Source: Amblyornis subalaris
Taxonomy: Eukaryota > Chordata > Aves > Passeriformes > Ptilonorhynchidae
Reading direction: 5' to 3'
DNA length: 64,000 nucleotides
NCBI GenBank assembly: GCA_018881555.1
Contig: JACAXG010000050.1
Span: 2,976,001-3,040,000, forward strand
Part shown: positions 25,501 to 40,500 of the stretch, in pieces
Layout: each line of letters begins with the position of its first letter
Position numbering within the stretch: position 1 is the stretch's first letter
Notes under the pieces: model-generated
Database searches by the model: none
What the model was told of the DNA's origin: nothing
The model's input: only the letters and a program-made list of their open reading frames with translations
Translations under genes and position numbers: made by a program

Positions 25501-28500
25501 TCAGGTGTGTCAGCTGCACCGCTCAATTTGGTGTCATCTGCAAATTTGCTGAGGGTGCACTCTGGCTGCACCGCTCAACTTGGTGTCATCTGCAAATTTG
25601 CTGAGGGATCCCTCTGGCTGTGTCATTAATGAAGACATTAAGTAATACTGGTAGACATTAAATGCCACTGGATGAGTCTGAGTGTGAAATCTGACATTCT
25701 TATTTAATTTTACTTTGTAGGTAGCAAGGACTTCAGAAAACATTCAGAAGAAGCAGTTGATTGATGCTAAAACTCAAACCAAAGAATCAAGAAACAGTGA
25801 TGTCACATCTGAAAATGTCTTTAAAACTGCTTCACATGTGGATATTGCCATGGAAGAGCACGATTATTGTACAACTAGTAAAAAAACCAAGAAATCTGAA
25901 GCAGATGATGAGAACTCTGTAGAAGAGAAAAATGTTAAGCAGGAAACTGTGGTCCCAAAGTCTCCTGATTTGCAAGGCAGCCTCCTTGTCTCCAGTGACA
26001 AGAGCAGTCATCCTGATTTTGATGTTTCTAAAACTACAGCTGATGTCCAGCAGCAAATCCCGAAGGTCCAGTCCTCACATTCCCAAGAACATGCTGGCAG
26101 TAGCAAACAACATACCAGTTCTGTATTTCCATTTAATACCTCTGAATATCGTTTTGAATGCATCTGTGGTGAGCTTGGATTGGCTGACTACAAAGCTCGT
26201 GTGCAGTGCCTGAAATGTTACTTGTGGCAGCATGCAGAATGTGTAAACTACAAAGAGGAAAACCTGAAGAGCAGGCCCTTCTATTGTCCCCATTGCCTTG
26301 TGGCAATGAAGCCGGTTCCCACAGGAGCAACTCTGATAATTTCTCCAAGTTCCATTTGTCATCAGTGGGTAGATGAGATCAACAGGCATGTAAGATCATC
26401 TTCTCTTCGAGTTCTGGTAAGGTTATATAGCTTCATATTCTGGAGAGTTATTTTATCAAGGCTCAGGGCTTCCTGTCTGACAGTCTGCAATTGGTTCTTA
26501 ACTTTTTTCCTTTTTAGTTGGTCACTGGGAGATAAATCAGTGGACTAGATTCTATAGCAAATGGAAGCAAATTTTGAGCAGTTGCAACAACAGGTGATTT
26601 CTGAGAGGGAAGGCTGTTTGAAAGACTACCAAGAAACTTAAAAAGTCCTATAGGTGTTTTGAGTGTTTGTCATTGTACACTTGAATGGTTCTCTGACTGT
26701 TGCTCTTAAATTTCATCCTAGATAAAAAATGTTTCAGTAGGTAGACTGTAGTTTTGCATTTCTGGTTCTTTATGAAAGAAGTCTTGGGCATTGGTGTTTA
26801 CTGAGAACGATACTGTTACAACTTGGGTGTTGTCTCTATAACATCTGCCATATTTATTAGGATGTTGCTTATTTGGAGACCATATATTGTCCTTTTACTT
26901 GATAACTCTGTCACTAGAACAAACCTAATTATACTTAGAGTAAATACGGCTTTACAGGATTTTTTAAAAATGTAGTTAAGTTTTGTCCTTTGTATTTTTA
27001 GTAGTCAAGAACCTTTGTAATGATCAAGTGCTTTGAAAACTGTTGATCCCTTGTGTTTTGAATGAAATAACAGTACTACTAGATTGATATAACTTTGTAT
27101 TCAGGGCTATATGTGATACCTTCAGCTATAATGCATAGTTGCCCAATGTATAAATGAATTCTAGGCCTCCAGTGCGATTTGTGTGAGCAGTGTAATTAGA
27201 TTTAGTGCAGCAACTAGCAAATGTGTGAAACCTGTATGGTTTTCCTAGGGCCCAGTCCAAGTTTTATACCAACTTTGATCAAAATTGTCAGAAATAGATT
27301 TACATGATAATAGTAAAATAGTTTAAATACTGAATGTCAGTACTTTAAACTTAATCTTCCATTCTACAAGATCGTTTTCATTTTCTTTTAACTGCCAACT
27401 GTGAGACTTGTTTTCAGTGTTGCTTCAAAATGAAAATTTGGTGTTTTATTTTCTGTAAAGGTAAAATGAAAGTAGTGGAGATGTTTCAAAGAATCAGTTT
27501 CCCATGTTAACAGCTTTTGCATTCCATGTGAAGTGTGTTTTTTACTCTTCAACTGCTTACTACCCATGGGAAATTCTAATGGTTTTATGTAATAGAACAA
27601 GAAATTAAAATTTATCAGTAGATCTTGCTTTGTGGCAGGTTGTCTTTTCCTGCTACTGTGAAAACAACCAAAGCTTGGGCAAGTTATAAATCTCCAGAAA
27701 ATGTATTCATAAATACTTGAAGAAATCATTGGACTTCAACAGCTATTTATTTCTTCTTGGTTGCTTCAGAGAGTATGCTCTTTTTGGTTAATTGGTTTCT
27801 TTTTTCTTCCCCTTCAAAACCCCCTTCCCTCTCCTTTGCTTCATGTGCAATGACCTGGTTGCTCTGTTGTCCCACTCTGGGGCTGAACAGAAAGAAAGTA
27901 TCTGCAGGTGTTTCTTTCAGTTGACAGAAACACTGTTGCCATATGCACAAATGCAGGGGCAGATTATTACTCGAAGAAAAGGTAGGGTTAACGGTGAAAT
28001 CGTGTGCTAATACTCCAGGGGGTAAAGCGCAGTTATTTTAACTTCTGTATATTTCTGGAAGGATTTGGCTTAAAATGATGGGGGAGATAAGAAAAATACT
28101 TCTGATAATAGAACAAATGTCAATATGAAAGGTTTCTAAAAATATTCTGTTTGTGCACAGGGATTGTTTCTTACCGAGGGTATTTTTTTTCATCTCCTAA
28201 GTCTCTGTAGAAATTTTTGTGTAGGTAAAACTTTACTCAGAGTATTATTTCTGGTTTTTATATATTTTGATGCATATTTCTGTCTTCGCCTAATCATCCA
28301 TTAAATTTTTGTGAGTAAAATTTTTGGGAGAAAGGTAATACATCTACAGTAAAGGAGAGGAGAAGACTGGACATGTAACAGTGACTTATATAGTGTTGTT
28401 CCATACAAATTAGAGAATACTTAATCTTCAAATAACTGTTACAACAAATAACTGTTGTAGAAAATAATGAAGTCCTCTCTTCTTCAGAGGAGGAAAAAAT

Positions 28501-31500
28501 GTTTTGCAAAGTTACAAAAAGTTATAAATTTTGCATCAGTGACTGTACTGTATTTATTATCAGGTTACTTAGATGAATTTCCTACCATACTATTATATAA
28601 ATACAGATTTTATGAATGGTTTCTTTTTATATGAGCAACACTGCTAAAAGCATGCACGTATTAAGCTGTTCTGATATTTTGGCATTTTTACTGAAGTGTC
28701 TCTTTCCTTCCTTCTTTGCTATTGTGCTATTGAATATAAATCTCTGTAGGTATATCAAGGTGTGAAGAAGCATGGCTTTTTGCAGCCACACATGCTGGCA
28801 GAGCAGGAGGTGGTTATCACCACGTACGACGTGCTTCGCACCGAACTGAACTATGTGGATATTCCCCACAGCAACAGTGAGGACGGGCGCCGTTTCAGGA
28901 ACCAGAAGCGCTACATGGCCATCCCAAGCCCCTTAGTAGCAGTGGAGTGGTGGAGGATCTGCCTTGATGAAGCACAAATGGTTGAATGCACTACTGCAAA
29001 GGTATGACATTCCCAGTCATGCATTTATTTGATTTGAAAATGTTTTGACAAGTTCATTGTAAATAATAGAGTAGACTTCCCTCTCCCGCTCTTAATGTTC
29101 AGAGTATACTCAAATAATTTGTCCTTGTCGCTTGTTCTTTAGAAGTGAATTTTCTGTTGAAGATACTTACGTGAAATGGTTCTCCTGTTGGAATTTTGGC
29201 AGATTTGGCAGAAGTATATCCAGCTCCAAAAATATTTAACGTAATCTATACTGACAGTTTAAAGAACTAGGTCATCATGCTGTATATGGTTTTTGATAGT
29301 TTCAAACAAGACACTAGCCTGTTCAGTGATATGGTTCAGAGGCATGGATATGTCCTTTGGGTCCGGAAGCTAAAATAGTCAGCGGTCTGACTGCAAACTC
29401 GAGGGAGACAGTCTGCCGGGGAGATTATTTTAATTAGTGTTTGTCCAGTCTTTTTGCCCAAGACAGGAAGACAAAAATGCTACTTACATAATGGCTTATA
29501 GCCTTTAATTTTTGAATTCTCTTTTTAACATACTGGTTTTTTTTGCTGTTTGTTTACCTTCTGTGAATGCTTAATTGCACTTGGTTACTTGGAAGAGGAC
29601 ATGGCTTTTATCAGCTTTCAGTTACTTTCAAAAAAGTTTAAAAATTTTATATACACTTTTATAATGTATTGTACCAATGCTGCTTCTAGGTCTGCTAATA
29701 CACATACATGAAAAGATGTTCAGACTTCTCAAAAATAAGGTCCACATGTTGTCAGACTGTTCCACTCTGTTTTTCCTTTCCTCCCATTGGCTCTATCTCC
29801 TTCTATTAGGCTGCTGAAATGGCGCTCCGTTTAAGTGGAATCAATCGCTGGTGTGTCAGTGGCACTCCTGTGCAGCGAGGATTAGAAGGTGAGATTTTAT
29901 GTAGCAGTGTCATCTGTGGGATTTCCTTATGCTGATAATTAGGTGAGGCTTTCAAGCAGTTAAAATGTCTGCTAGTTTTGTTCTGAATTCATTAGGTACT
30001 CTAACTTTGTAAGCCATAAACTTTAAGCATGGTAATAAAGCCATCAATACATGTATCAATATAAAAATTGCAGAGCTGAAATCTTTTTGTCTCCCTGAGT
30101 TAGACAAATACTTTGAGGAGCAGAGAAGCTGTATGTCTTAACAGCTGACTCAAGTCTGTTCTTCAGTTTTCATTTAGCAGAGTGGGTAAATATTAACCCT
30201 TAGCTGTTGCAGCTATAGATAGTCTGCTCTGGTTACAGAATCCTTTGAACTGTCAAATACAGCAAGCAAAGCTGTATTTGCTTTTGCATAGCCCTGTATG
30301 AACTACTGTGGGCATCAACTGCCATGAATATGAATTCTGAAAATCGTGCTAAAGCTTATGAAACTGCCTTAAGTCNTTATGTAAGGACTTAATGAATTGA
30401 GATGTGTGGAGTTGGTAGCTGTGTGTTAGCAGGTGTCATTTATCTTTTCTTTTTTTGTGTAGTACTCAGTTTCTGTAGACAGGCTTCAGAGAGAGGTAGA
30501 ATAAAAGAAAGGGCACTGACTACACAAACTTTGTTTCCTTGTGTTCTCTGATGGATTTNGGAATATATGGTACACATTGGGGCAATGAGTTTGAAAGTGG
30601 ATAAATCAGTGTAAGCGTTTGTGCACTGTTGTTTGGATACTGAATTGTAAAAATCAATATTTTAGATTAATTAATTACGGCATTGTGAATTAAATTTATA
30701 AACAGACACAGTAATTGTGAGAATACATAGTTAATAAAGCAAACCCTATAGAAAGAAGTGATTGATTTTAGTGTCATGATTGACTTCTTCAAGTTCCTGT
30801 GTGTGATAGTATTGATTTAATACATATCTGAAATGTCATATAGTTCATAATACATGTTGAGAGACTCTCAGACTGTACTAAGGCAGCCCCTATCACATAG
30901 GGGATGAAAACTGCTGACTCATTTCTGTCTGTGCCAGTGCTGCTGTAATACAGTGGGATAAGACCACTGGGTAAACAGTTGCTTCTTGCATAGAAATTAT
31001 TCCCAGGATTTTTCTTCCCCTGGTCTATGATGTATTTGGTGAATGTCTTGATACTTTCAGCTGAATACTGAATTACCATAAAGCTAACAGAATGAGGAAT
31101 GTAGCCACTGGATTTTTAAGAACTATAAGATAGCATCGCATATCTCTGTTTCTGCATTATCCGCGTGCAGCATTTAAATGTATGCTTCTGTGTTTTTCCA
31201 GTAAGATTTAGACAGGAGTTTGAAGTCAGTATGCCTTTAAATTTCATTCCAAAAAGTGATGGGTTTCTGAATTAGGCAGAGTCAGCAAGATGTATTCTCT
31301 CAATTAGCAAGAAAACTATTTAAGTGTCTTTTGTTAATTTCTTATGCATTAGTAGAGAAGTGAAAATTCTTCTGAATTGCAGCCCCTTCTAGGATTGTGG
31401 GCAGCAGACAGTTGGTGCACAGCAGGCTGTAAAGTAATGATGCTGAGCAATATTGGTTTAGAAAAACCTGGCAAACCCAGTTAACCATATGCAATTGTAA

Positions 31501-34500
31501 TTTCTGCCTCTTGCCCCTGCTCTGAATAGGTTTAAATTCTTCGTTCTGTTCTGCTAAACTTGAAATCAGGAAAGTGTCTCACAAATAGCTATATTCTTGC
31601 AAGTTGTGTGGAAATCAAAAACTAGCTAAGGGAGAGAACCCCCACCTTCCCCCACCCAATCCCCTGCCTCAAATTCAATACTTTGCTGAGGGAGTGACTG
31701 GAAAACAAGTGGAAAAGATAATGGCCAGAATGTAGATGCTTTATGCCTGATAGCCTTTGTATGAAAGTTAATTTTTTTGGAGACATATTGTGAAGTATTA
31801 AAACACAAACACTTTCTTTTCTTGGCAGATTTGTATGGATTAGTCCTTTTTCTTGGAGTTGATCCTTACTGGGTCAAACATTGGTGGGACCAACTTTTAT
31901 ATCGACCTTATTGTAGGAAAAATCCCCGGCCTCTCTACAGTCTAATTGCGAAGATAATGTGGAGATCAGCAAAGAAAGATGTGATTGACCAAGTAAATAA
32001 GAGTTTTGAGTTTCCAAATTCCTGAACATCATTTATCAATAGTTTTATTTGCAAATTACTTACTTTCTTTTTCAATTTCAGATTCAAATTCCCCCTCAGA
32101 CAGAAAATATACACTGGCTTCACTTCTCTCCTGTGGAGAGACACTTCTATCATCGCCAGCACGAGGTGTGCTGCCAGGATGCATTGGCAAAACTCAGGAA
32201 GATTTCGGACTGGACTCTTAAGCTTAGCAGCCTAGATAGAAGGACTGTGACTTCCATTCTATACCCTTTGCTACGGCTGAGGCAGGCCTGCTGTCACCCA
32301 CAAGCTGTTCGGGGAGAGTTCTTGCCATTACAGAAAAGGTGAATTTCTGTCATTTCTTAAATGGCCTGCTTTATCCAAAGCAAAAGTCTGATTTTCCCCA
32401 GCAGTGCAAGTTCTTGTACAGTCCTCAAACAAGCCTAACTTTAAGCTTCTTTAGTTAAATGTGCCACTATGGCACACCAAGGTAATCTGACCTTAGAAGC
32501 TGAACACAGCACAGTGGAGTTGTNAGTGTAATTTTGTGTTGAAGAACATAGTACTGAGAAGCATTTGATTCTCCAGTGGCATTTTAACTTACAATGTTGA
32601 TAGATACTGGGGTGTTGGAGGTGACAAATTGNGTGTGAAACAAACCAGATTCTTTTTGGTTTTAAATAAGCCCACTGCTTTTTTTTGTCTCTTACAAAAC
32701 TGACGTTTGTGAATAAGAACAATGGACAAAATGAATCAACAGAATGGAATAATTTTTTAGTTCAGAGAAAATGTTAGTGTGAGGTTGCAGAATTTGTAAA
32801 TGTAGATTGAAACTTGAAAGCTGTTCAAATGCTTTTTTTTTTTTTTGCGTGCTTTCAAGATCAGCTTCCTCACAAGTGCCCTGCAAGTTTCACTTTGGTC
32901 TCAGCATTTATTAGACCAAAAGCTTGTTGCCAGTCTATTGGGAAATGTAGCTGTTACTTTTCAATCAATAGAGGGAGGTTGTGAAAGAACAGGCTGTTTC
33001 CATTCCAGGCTCTCAGAGCACTGTCCATGTTTNTTGCTACTGTTTCCTAGTCTTGTTCATCCATTCTATCCAGTCTCTTTCTCTCCTTGTAAGAAGTTTT
33101 GTGTCCTACTGCTTGCTCCTTCTCATGCAGGGCATCCATGGTGCCTGAGCAGCTGAAACTGACTTTGCACCTACTTGAGCAGAGACCAATAGTTAGACAC
33201 TGCTGTAGTACTTTCTGTAGCAGTCTGCTAGTGTGGAAGCAAGGACTCAAAAATAGGAGAAATCAATATTCCCACCCATCATACATGATTATTTGCATTA
33301 AAATGAGCCAGTGTAGTATAAATTAAATGTGTAAACTAAGCAGAGTATGCTGGCAACAGCTTAGTACGGTGTTGATTTTGGTGGAATCATTGCACAGTGA
33401 CAGCTGCATAGTAACTGTGGTGGAAAAACCAGAAATGAAAATTAAATCTTTCTTAAAATCACATGTACAAAGAAAAGTCCTTTCCCAGCACTATTTTCAT
33501 ATCTTTTTTTGTGCACCAGACTTGACTGCAGCAGTGGACATTCCCAGAACAGAGAGAAGATTTGGCTCCTGTCTTTTGTTATATGTAGGAGAATAATGAA
33601 GAAATTCACTGCTAGGACCTTTGATGAATAAGAGAAACTTACTGAAACAAGAAAGTTGATGCTGGAGCATATAGATAAGAGACACTGACCTGGAATAAGA
33701 AAGTTGAGTTTGGAGCATATTCTATGACAGATGACTTTTTTCCCACCTGTGTCGTGAAGGCAGTAAATGAGGGGGAAAAAAAAAGAAGCCCTCAAAAGGG
33801 ATTTTTCTGGGTTCTCCTAGTTTAACTGAGTTCTTTTTGTCTTAATTGGTAGTCCCAGTTATATTTTATATGTTTATCCTTTTGCTTTTATAATTTTTCT
33901 TTAAACTGCTGATAGTTTTGAAAATTAAAGGTAAGTAGCAATGGTGGAAGTATCAGTATATGCAGGTGCTCTGTGTATTTACCATTACCTCTACAGAATT
34001 CAGTAATTACGAATAGTGATTATATGGATTTAAAGCCTGCTCTGGTGTAACACTACTATAAACCCAAGAATCACTTTCTGCAACTGGAACAATGTTGCAA
34101 AGAGGGTAAAGTAAAGGCCTAGGCAAGGGTATCCTTTCAGCATAATTTGGGCCCAGTCTGTGCAGAAGTTATGTCACCTCTTAGTCTGTCCCACAGCACT
34201 AAACAGTAAATGCTTCTCCTGAAGGTGAATGAGGCTGAGGAGCAAGGTTTCAGGGGAGCAGGGTCAGGTCTGGTCTAACTGCAGCAATTGGTCTTAGAAG
34301 CAGCCTCAGGTCAGCTGTTGTAGGCTGTTGCTAGTTTCCTCTCCTGTCTTTTCTTATCAGCCCTCTGACTCTTTGTCCCTTGGCCTTGCTCCAGTGTATC
34401 TCTTCATGCTTCGTTCTTGCATCTTCTTCATTTCTGTTCCTGCTTCTGTCTGTCTTACCTCTCCATTTCCTGTATTTTTNTCTTAAGCTAATTTTTTTCT

Positions 34501-37500
34501 GATGAAATTCCTCTCATAATTTACAAATATGACAAATATAGAAAAGTTTAAAATTATTTTTGCTAGTGTTCTCTGTTCTCATTTCATACATTTGCCTCTT
34601 TACATTGACTCTTCATGTGTTTTGTATGTTTAGACTGGTTGCAGAGGGTAGAAGTGTAGTCTGTCATAGCTATTTTCTTCTGAACAGCTTTTGGCAAAAT
34701 GAGGTCTATTTTTGCTTGTTTCCAGTTCACCACTGTAACAGAAGGAGCAAAATATTTTGCCTCATGAAAGATTATTTTACCTAGTTTGAATTCCCTTCTT
34801 GCTTCTTATTTCTTTGTGTTCTTAGGAGGTGTCGACCTCTCAACATACTCAAGTTAGGGTAAAGCTCTAGCAGGAAGAAAATCTGACAACTAGGGCTTTT
34901 TTAATAAGTAAATAAATGTTGAAGAAACATATGCACAGTGTGTTGGATGCATGTAATGATCTTCTGTGCTGCTCAGCATGACTCTTACTTCTCTAGTACT
35001 GTGATTTTGTTTCACGTTTGAGACATTTGGTTTCCTTTTCAGCACCATGACCATGGAGGAACTGTTGGCATCTCTGCAGAAGAAATGTCGAACGGAGTGT
35101 GAAGAAGCTCACCGACAGTTGGTGTGTGCTCTTAATGGCTTAGCTGGTATCCATATCATTAAAGGTAAGACCAGATGGCTTTAATGAAAGGAGTAGAGAA
35201 TATGCTCCATCTCTGTGTACTGGGAGGATAAAAGAAGTGTAATTGTACTTAACCTGCTTTTGTTTTATCAGTACTGCTTTCTGGGCTTCCTTTGTGCCCC
35301 CTGCCATGCAAACTGCTACACTGACTGTGGAATCTTTTTGCTGCTGCCTGCTCTACGCCTCTTGTCAATGTAGCTTTTGTCTGAATTATAAGGAAGAAAG
35401 TTTTGAATGGGAAACAAAAATAAGTACATGAACTTTGAATGTCCCACTAAACAAAATAAAAATAAATTTAAATTACTTAGTTATGAATGTCAAAAAAGTA
35501 CACCTTATATTAAAGTGAGGCCATGAATTTATTCTTAGTATAATTGAAATCTTACAGGTCTAATTGTTATTAGTCCACATCTAATTGCTACGGGCAAAGA
35601 AAAGAGTAACAATCACACTAACTTGTTTCTACTGCTCCTCCTGCTTTTATGCTCACCTTTCTACTTAGGCCCTTCTGGGTCCTGAGGTCACTGGTTTCAG
35701 AGATGTGGTGGCAGCGCTGTGGCCAGTTGTCACTACCTTCATTGGGAGGAATAAGATATTTATGTTGATGGTTTCTTTCTCACACAAGAATCCAATGAGG
35801 GTCATTTTTATGTTTGCTAGCACGTTTGCGTCTTTCTCTGTCTTCATTGGTCGACAGCTCCATGAAAACACCAAATTTAGTGTACATGATGCCTGTTATG
35901 AATGTTACATACTCTTTCTTTGTTCTCTTTGTTGCCCCTAAAACCAGTTTTGTCCAGCTCTAAGTCTGCATTTCTTTGACTGTGGGTGAGTTGTTTATAG
36001 CCATGGCTTTCTTATTCACTGCCAAGCCTTTGCACCATCTCTTAGCATCCCATGGCTGTACACTGCATCCTATATCTTTACTTCTCAAGGCCTCTGCTAT
36101 TGTTACTAGGCCTGTATTTCCCTAAACTACATCATTATATTAGTTGTAAATATCTCATTCTACATGGAATAACTGCTTGTTACTGCTATCTGTATAAAGC
36201 TGTGTTTGTATCACACAAAGATAAACAAAAGTTAAAAAAAAAATTAAAAATTAGCCATAGACACCTAGTGAATTACAGAAATTGCTATCACAGCTAAGCC
36301 AAGTAAAAGATGCAGGCGGATCAAGAAAAATTCAAAGGAGGCCTGACAAGCTTCAAGCTTGAGGCCTTGCAAATTCAGCACGTAGCTTTTGGCCTGTTAC
36401 TAGAAATGGCAATCCTATATTGCAGGACTACACCTTCACAACTGCAACTCTTTCAATGTAAGAAGCAATAGATCTCGTTGATGTAGAATTGTTACTCTTC
36501 CAAATACATAGGAGGATGATTTTTGTTTTAGTATGTTATTTGTCGTTATACATTTCTTTTCCCTGTACTTCTCCATGTTTTAAAAGTCTCTAAGACTATT
36601 ACTGGCTAAGTAAATTTCCATCAACTGAGAAAACAAAATTAAAATGAATTTATTTTTTCACTGCTTTTCCACACACAACTTCAATTTTGTATTTCTTTTT
36701 TAATTTATGTAATCTGTTTTCTGAGAAGTGATTGTGATGTTGGCAGCTTATGTCAGTAGTTACGCTCCCTGCATGTACCTAATCATTTCTGCATTTCTGA
36801 AGTATGACACAACTTTCATTGTTTTCACCTGAAGAGTGAATAATGTATTTGCAGTACAAATTTAGCAATGCATCACTGCAGTGAGTTGTAGATGGTGTTT
36901 TTTTAGTGCAACATAAGATTTTCTGGACTTATGCAACCATTTTAAGATTAAGAGGCTTACAGATCTTACAGTCAAAAGATATTTAATTTGGAAACTGCTT
37001 TAGTCTTTGTAGAATATAATATTCTGTCACTTGCCAATTTTTTGGGGTGGTAGGAGGGGCATGGAATGAATAGAGAAGAATTGCTTGAAGACAGGCACTT
37101 ATTACACAGACTCTCTGAGAACATCTTAGTATGTTACAAGTGATGTAACACTTGTAAGGTCAGTCATGGCTGCTTGTATATTTAAAAACCAACACAATAT
37201 GTCTGTTTTTGTTACTCTTTTTTAATTCAGGAGAATATGCATTGGCTGCGGAGCTGTACAGAGAAGTATTAAGATCATCTGAAGAGCACAAAGAAAAGCT
37301 CAAAACAGATTCCTTGCAAGTGAGTGAGCATTGAAATGTAAAGAGACGTAGTTAAGAACTGGAATACTTTAGATTTAATTTAACAGGTCAGTCTTTTTTT
37401 CCTCCCAATGATGTGCTGAATTACTCTTTCAGCCTGCTGTCATGATCACAATCTTCAGATAGGAATATCTGTCCAGTGACCTTCATGTTTCCTTTTTTTT

Positions 37501-40500
37501 TTGGGGGGGGGAGGGGAAGCTACCATATTTCCAAAAACTTGCTTCTGAGTCTTCACGATGTCCCTGAGGCAGTGTATGATCTCCACCTGCTGTTCTGCAA
37601 GAAACTTAACAAGCTGAATTCCTATACTTGTGCCTGTGACTGTGAGTGCTCATGTTAACGGTGCTGTATTACATCCTGCAATTACAGGATGCAGGGTTTG
37701 CACTGGGAGTGATATTAATGTGCCAAATGAAAGAGAGTTGTTGCACTGCAGAAGATATAAGGGCAACACTTGCATTGTTGCACTGCAGAAGATATAAGGG
37801 CATCAAAACATGGAAAAGAATCAAAGTGCCTTTTCTCTTGAGGCATTTGTCTTCATGCCTTTTGAATAGTATATTAAAAATATTAATATGTTTTCCAGGT
37901 AAAAAAGTCATGGTTCTTTAAGTAACATCTTTATAATTCTTTAAGAACTATCAGTTCTAAATTGACCAGTATTTTCTTCAGCCTAACAAGATACTTAAAA
38001 TATTAATGACAGATAAATAAGAATTGATCAATTGTCTATTTCCTTACTTCCTTCTGTAAGTAAATTACTGTTTGATTATGTTGCATGTGGTCACCTGATG
38101 TCTGTGTTGTGCTTTTTTGATTCTTCCATTTCCTTTGTGACTTCTTGAGGGCTTTTTTCACTTTGCATAGACATATTGGTGTAAACTTGTTAAGCTGCTC
38201 AAAACAAGGTTATTAATTAAATTGTTTTACTGGATTATGCAATCCAAGAAAGCTTCCCCGCCCCCCCCCAAAATACATGCTGCCTAATGTTGCCTTGGTG
38301 TAATAAAACTCGACTTCTGTTGAGTACTTCTCAGTTGTATAGTCTTAGCTCTTTAGGATAATGGCAAACCACTGCTGGCCTCCTAAGTGGCTGAGATAGT
38401 AATAGGGCAAAGGTGAAGAGAATGCAGGATGTGACAAGGGCACAAGTTTATAATAGTGGAGGTTAAGAGTATGAGTTTGTGGGAGCTGTGCAGGTAGCAT
38501 AATTTTATCAGTCTGGTTTGGGATATGTAGGGTGAAGCCAGGGAGAGGAACAGAGTTGCCTTATATTAACAATCAAATTTATTTTCCCTAAAAGTAAACA
38601 AAAAGGTCATGTTTTCTTCAGTCATCTTTTATTTCAGAAAAGTGAAAAATATGAAAAAAATGGATGAAGCTCCTGGTATCTGGTCTTTGCCTTATAGTTT
38701 ATTTTGCTTTAGATAGGCTGAGTGAATTGTTTCCTTAGAATATTCTAAAAGACATTTACAAAAGAATATGCTCTGAGGTAAATAATTTGTTTTCCGTAAT
38801 AGTCAAGGACTGTTTTAATTAAGAGGGTGAGTATGGTACAGGACCTGATGACCTGGTATCAAACTTGCATGCTGGTTTGCTTTTCAGATGTTAAAGAAGG
38901 TCTTTTCAATATTTCATTTCCTATCCCAGTAAAATGAAGAAAGGAATGTTTCTTTTCTTTATAAAATCCTTCCAGGTTAACAGAGAAAAACAAAACTAAT
39001 TTTAAATGTATATTAATTTCTTGCTGTAAGCTTTCTTTGCTGTTCAGGTTTTTCCTGTCATAGATGTTACAATGGATGTTTTTCATGATTGCTCTTGACT
39101 TTGTCTATATTTAGAGACTTCATTCTACACACAATTTGATGGAGTTGTTGGCAAAGCACCCAGGAATTCCCCCAACTCTTCGTGATAGCCGACTTGCAGA
39201 AGAGGTAAAAATTTTTTTTTTACATAAACAAATACTGAAGAGCACATTTTTATTTTTTGTCCCTTAGTATTTTCTCTAACTAAAGAAATAATGTTAAATA
39301 GCTTTTGAGTTAACTACATACGTTTCCCTTAAACTTAGTAAAATCAAGAGTTGTTTGGTGTGTGAGATGAAAACAGAAATGTCCAATAAAATACTGCTCT
39401 TCTCAATGCTGGTGGCCTCTGTTATATTGTGAGTGTGTTTTATGGAACTTTTAATAAATTTTATCTCTAAAATGTTGTTTCCCCACCCCCATATTCCTGT
39501 TGAAATAACTTACATAGATGTTACTGATAAAGAATTTGTCATCCTGAATTCTTCTGAGTCTTTTATTTCCTTGCATTTTCTTTAGCTTTCCTCATTTTTA
39601 ACTGCAAATAATCAGAGTTTTCGGTAGTTGAAGTTTATTTTTCTTTAGCCAGATGAGCAAGTCACTGTGTATTGCTTTCTGTGTGCATAAGCCTGTTTAA
39701 CTATATCCTTAATCTTAACTGGGGAAATGTCTGGCAAAATAGCTGGGATCACTCTTCCCGACTTGTTACTTGTAGTGGGCATACGGACAACATTTGCAAA
39801 ACAAAGTCATTATTGTGGCATTGTTTGGATTGAAGAGGATCTTGGGACGTCTCTAGCTGAACTTTCCCCTCAGTGCAGGGTCAACACTGATTTCTGGCCA
39901 GGTATCCCAGGGCTTTATCCAATTGGGCCATTAAAACCTCCAAGGAAAGAGATTTTACAATTTCACTGAGTAACAAGTACTTCTTAATCGTCATAGCAGG
40001 AAAAAAAATTCACACAAAACCTCCCATTTCAATTTATAGCTGTTGTGCCTCGTTCACTTGCCATGTACTTCAGTAAAATGCCTGGCTCCTAGTCTTGGTT
40101 CTGCTGGTTCTCCTTCTGGCTGCTGGAAGGCTGTTCTTTAGTACTCTCTAAGCCTCTCTCCTTCAAGCTGCCCAGGCCCAGTTCTTACAGCCTCTCCTGT
40201 TTTGTTGTGGTGATCAGTATCTTTCTTATTATTTTGTGATATTTGATCATTTTTATGCAAATTCTATGCAATTCTAGCAATTTTTAAATACCACGTTCTC
40301 CTGACATTATTGTAAGGAAGGCACTTGGAAAATTTGGGGTTCGTTTATAAATGGGATGCAGAGGTGGTTTTTCATAGCCACCTTTTGCCAGTAGACCATC
40401 TAAGCACCCAACAGTCCTGTCCACTCTGGGTAAACTGGGCTCTGTAGCAACAATATAATTATCTTAGTAGTAGCAAACAAAAAAGACAGACTTAAACACA

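Noticed and set aside
25086..25571. 161-codon minus-strand frame with a FADD box as an intact reverse transcriptase
   Set aside because: Only a fragment of the RT is present, with an internal duplication, no N-terminal RT motifs and no endonuclease. It is a dead CR1 relic.
25757..26548. 263-codon frame as a separate PHD gene
   Set aside because: It is part of SHPRH coding exon 8. It begins at an internal TTG and runs past the donor at 26416.
39727..39969. 80-codon intronic frame
   Set aside because: Overlaps a degraded CR1 in the opposite orientation and has no homology that I recognise.
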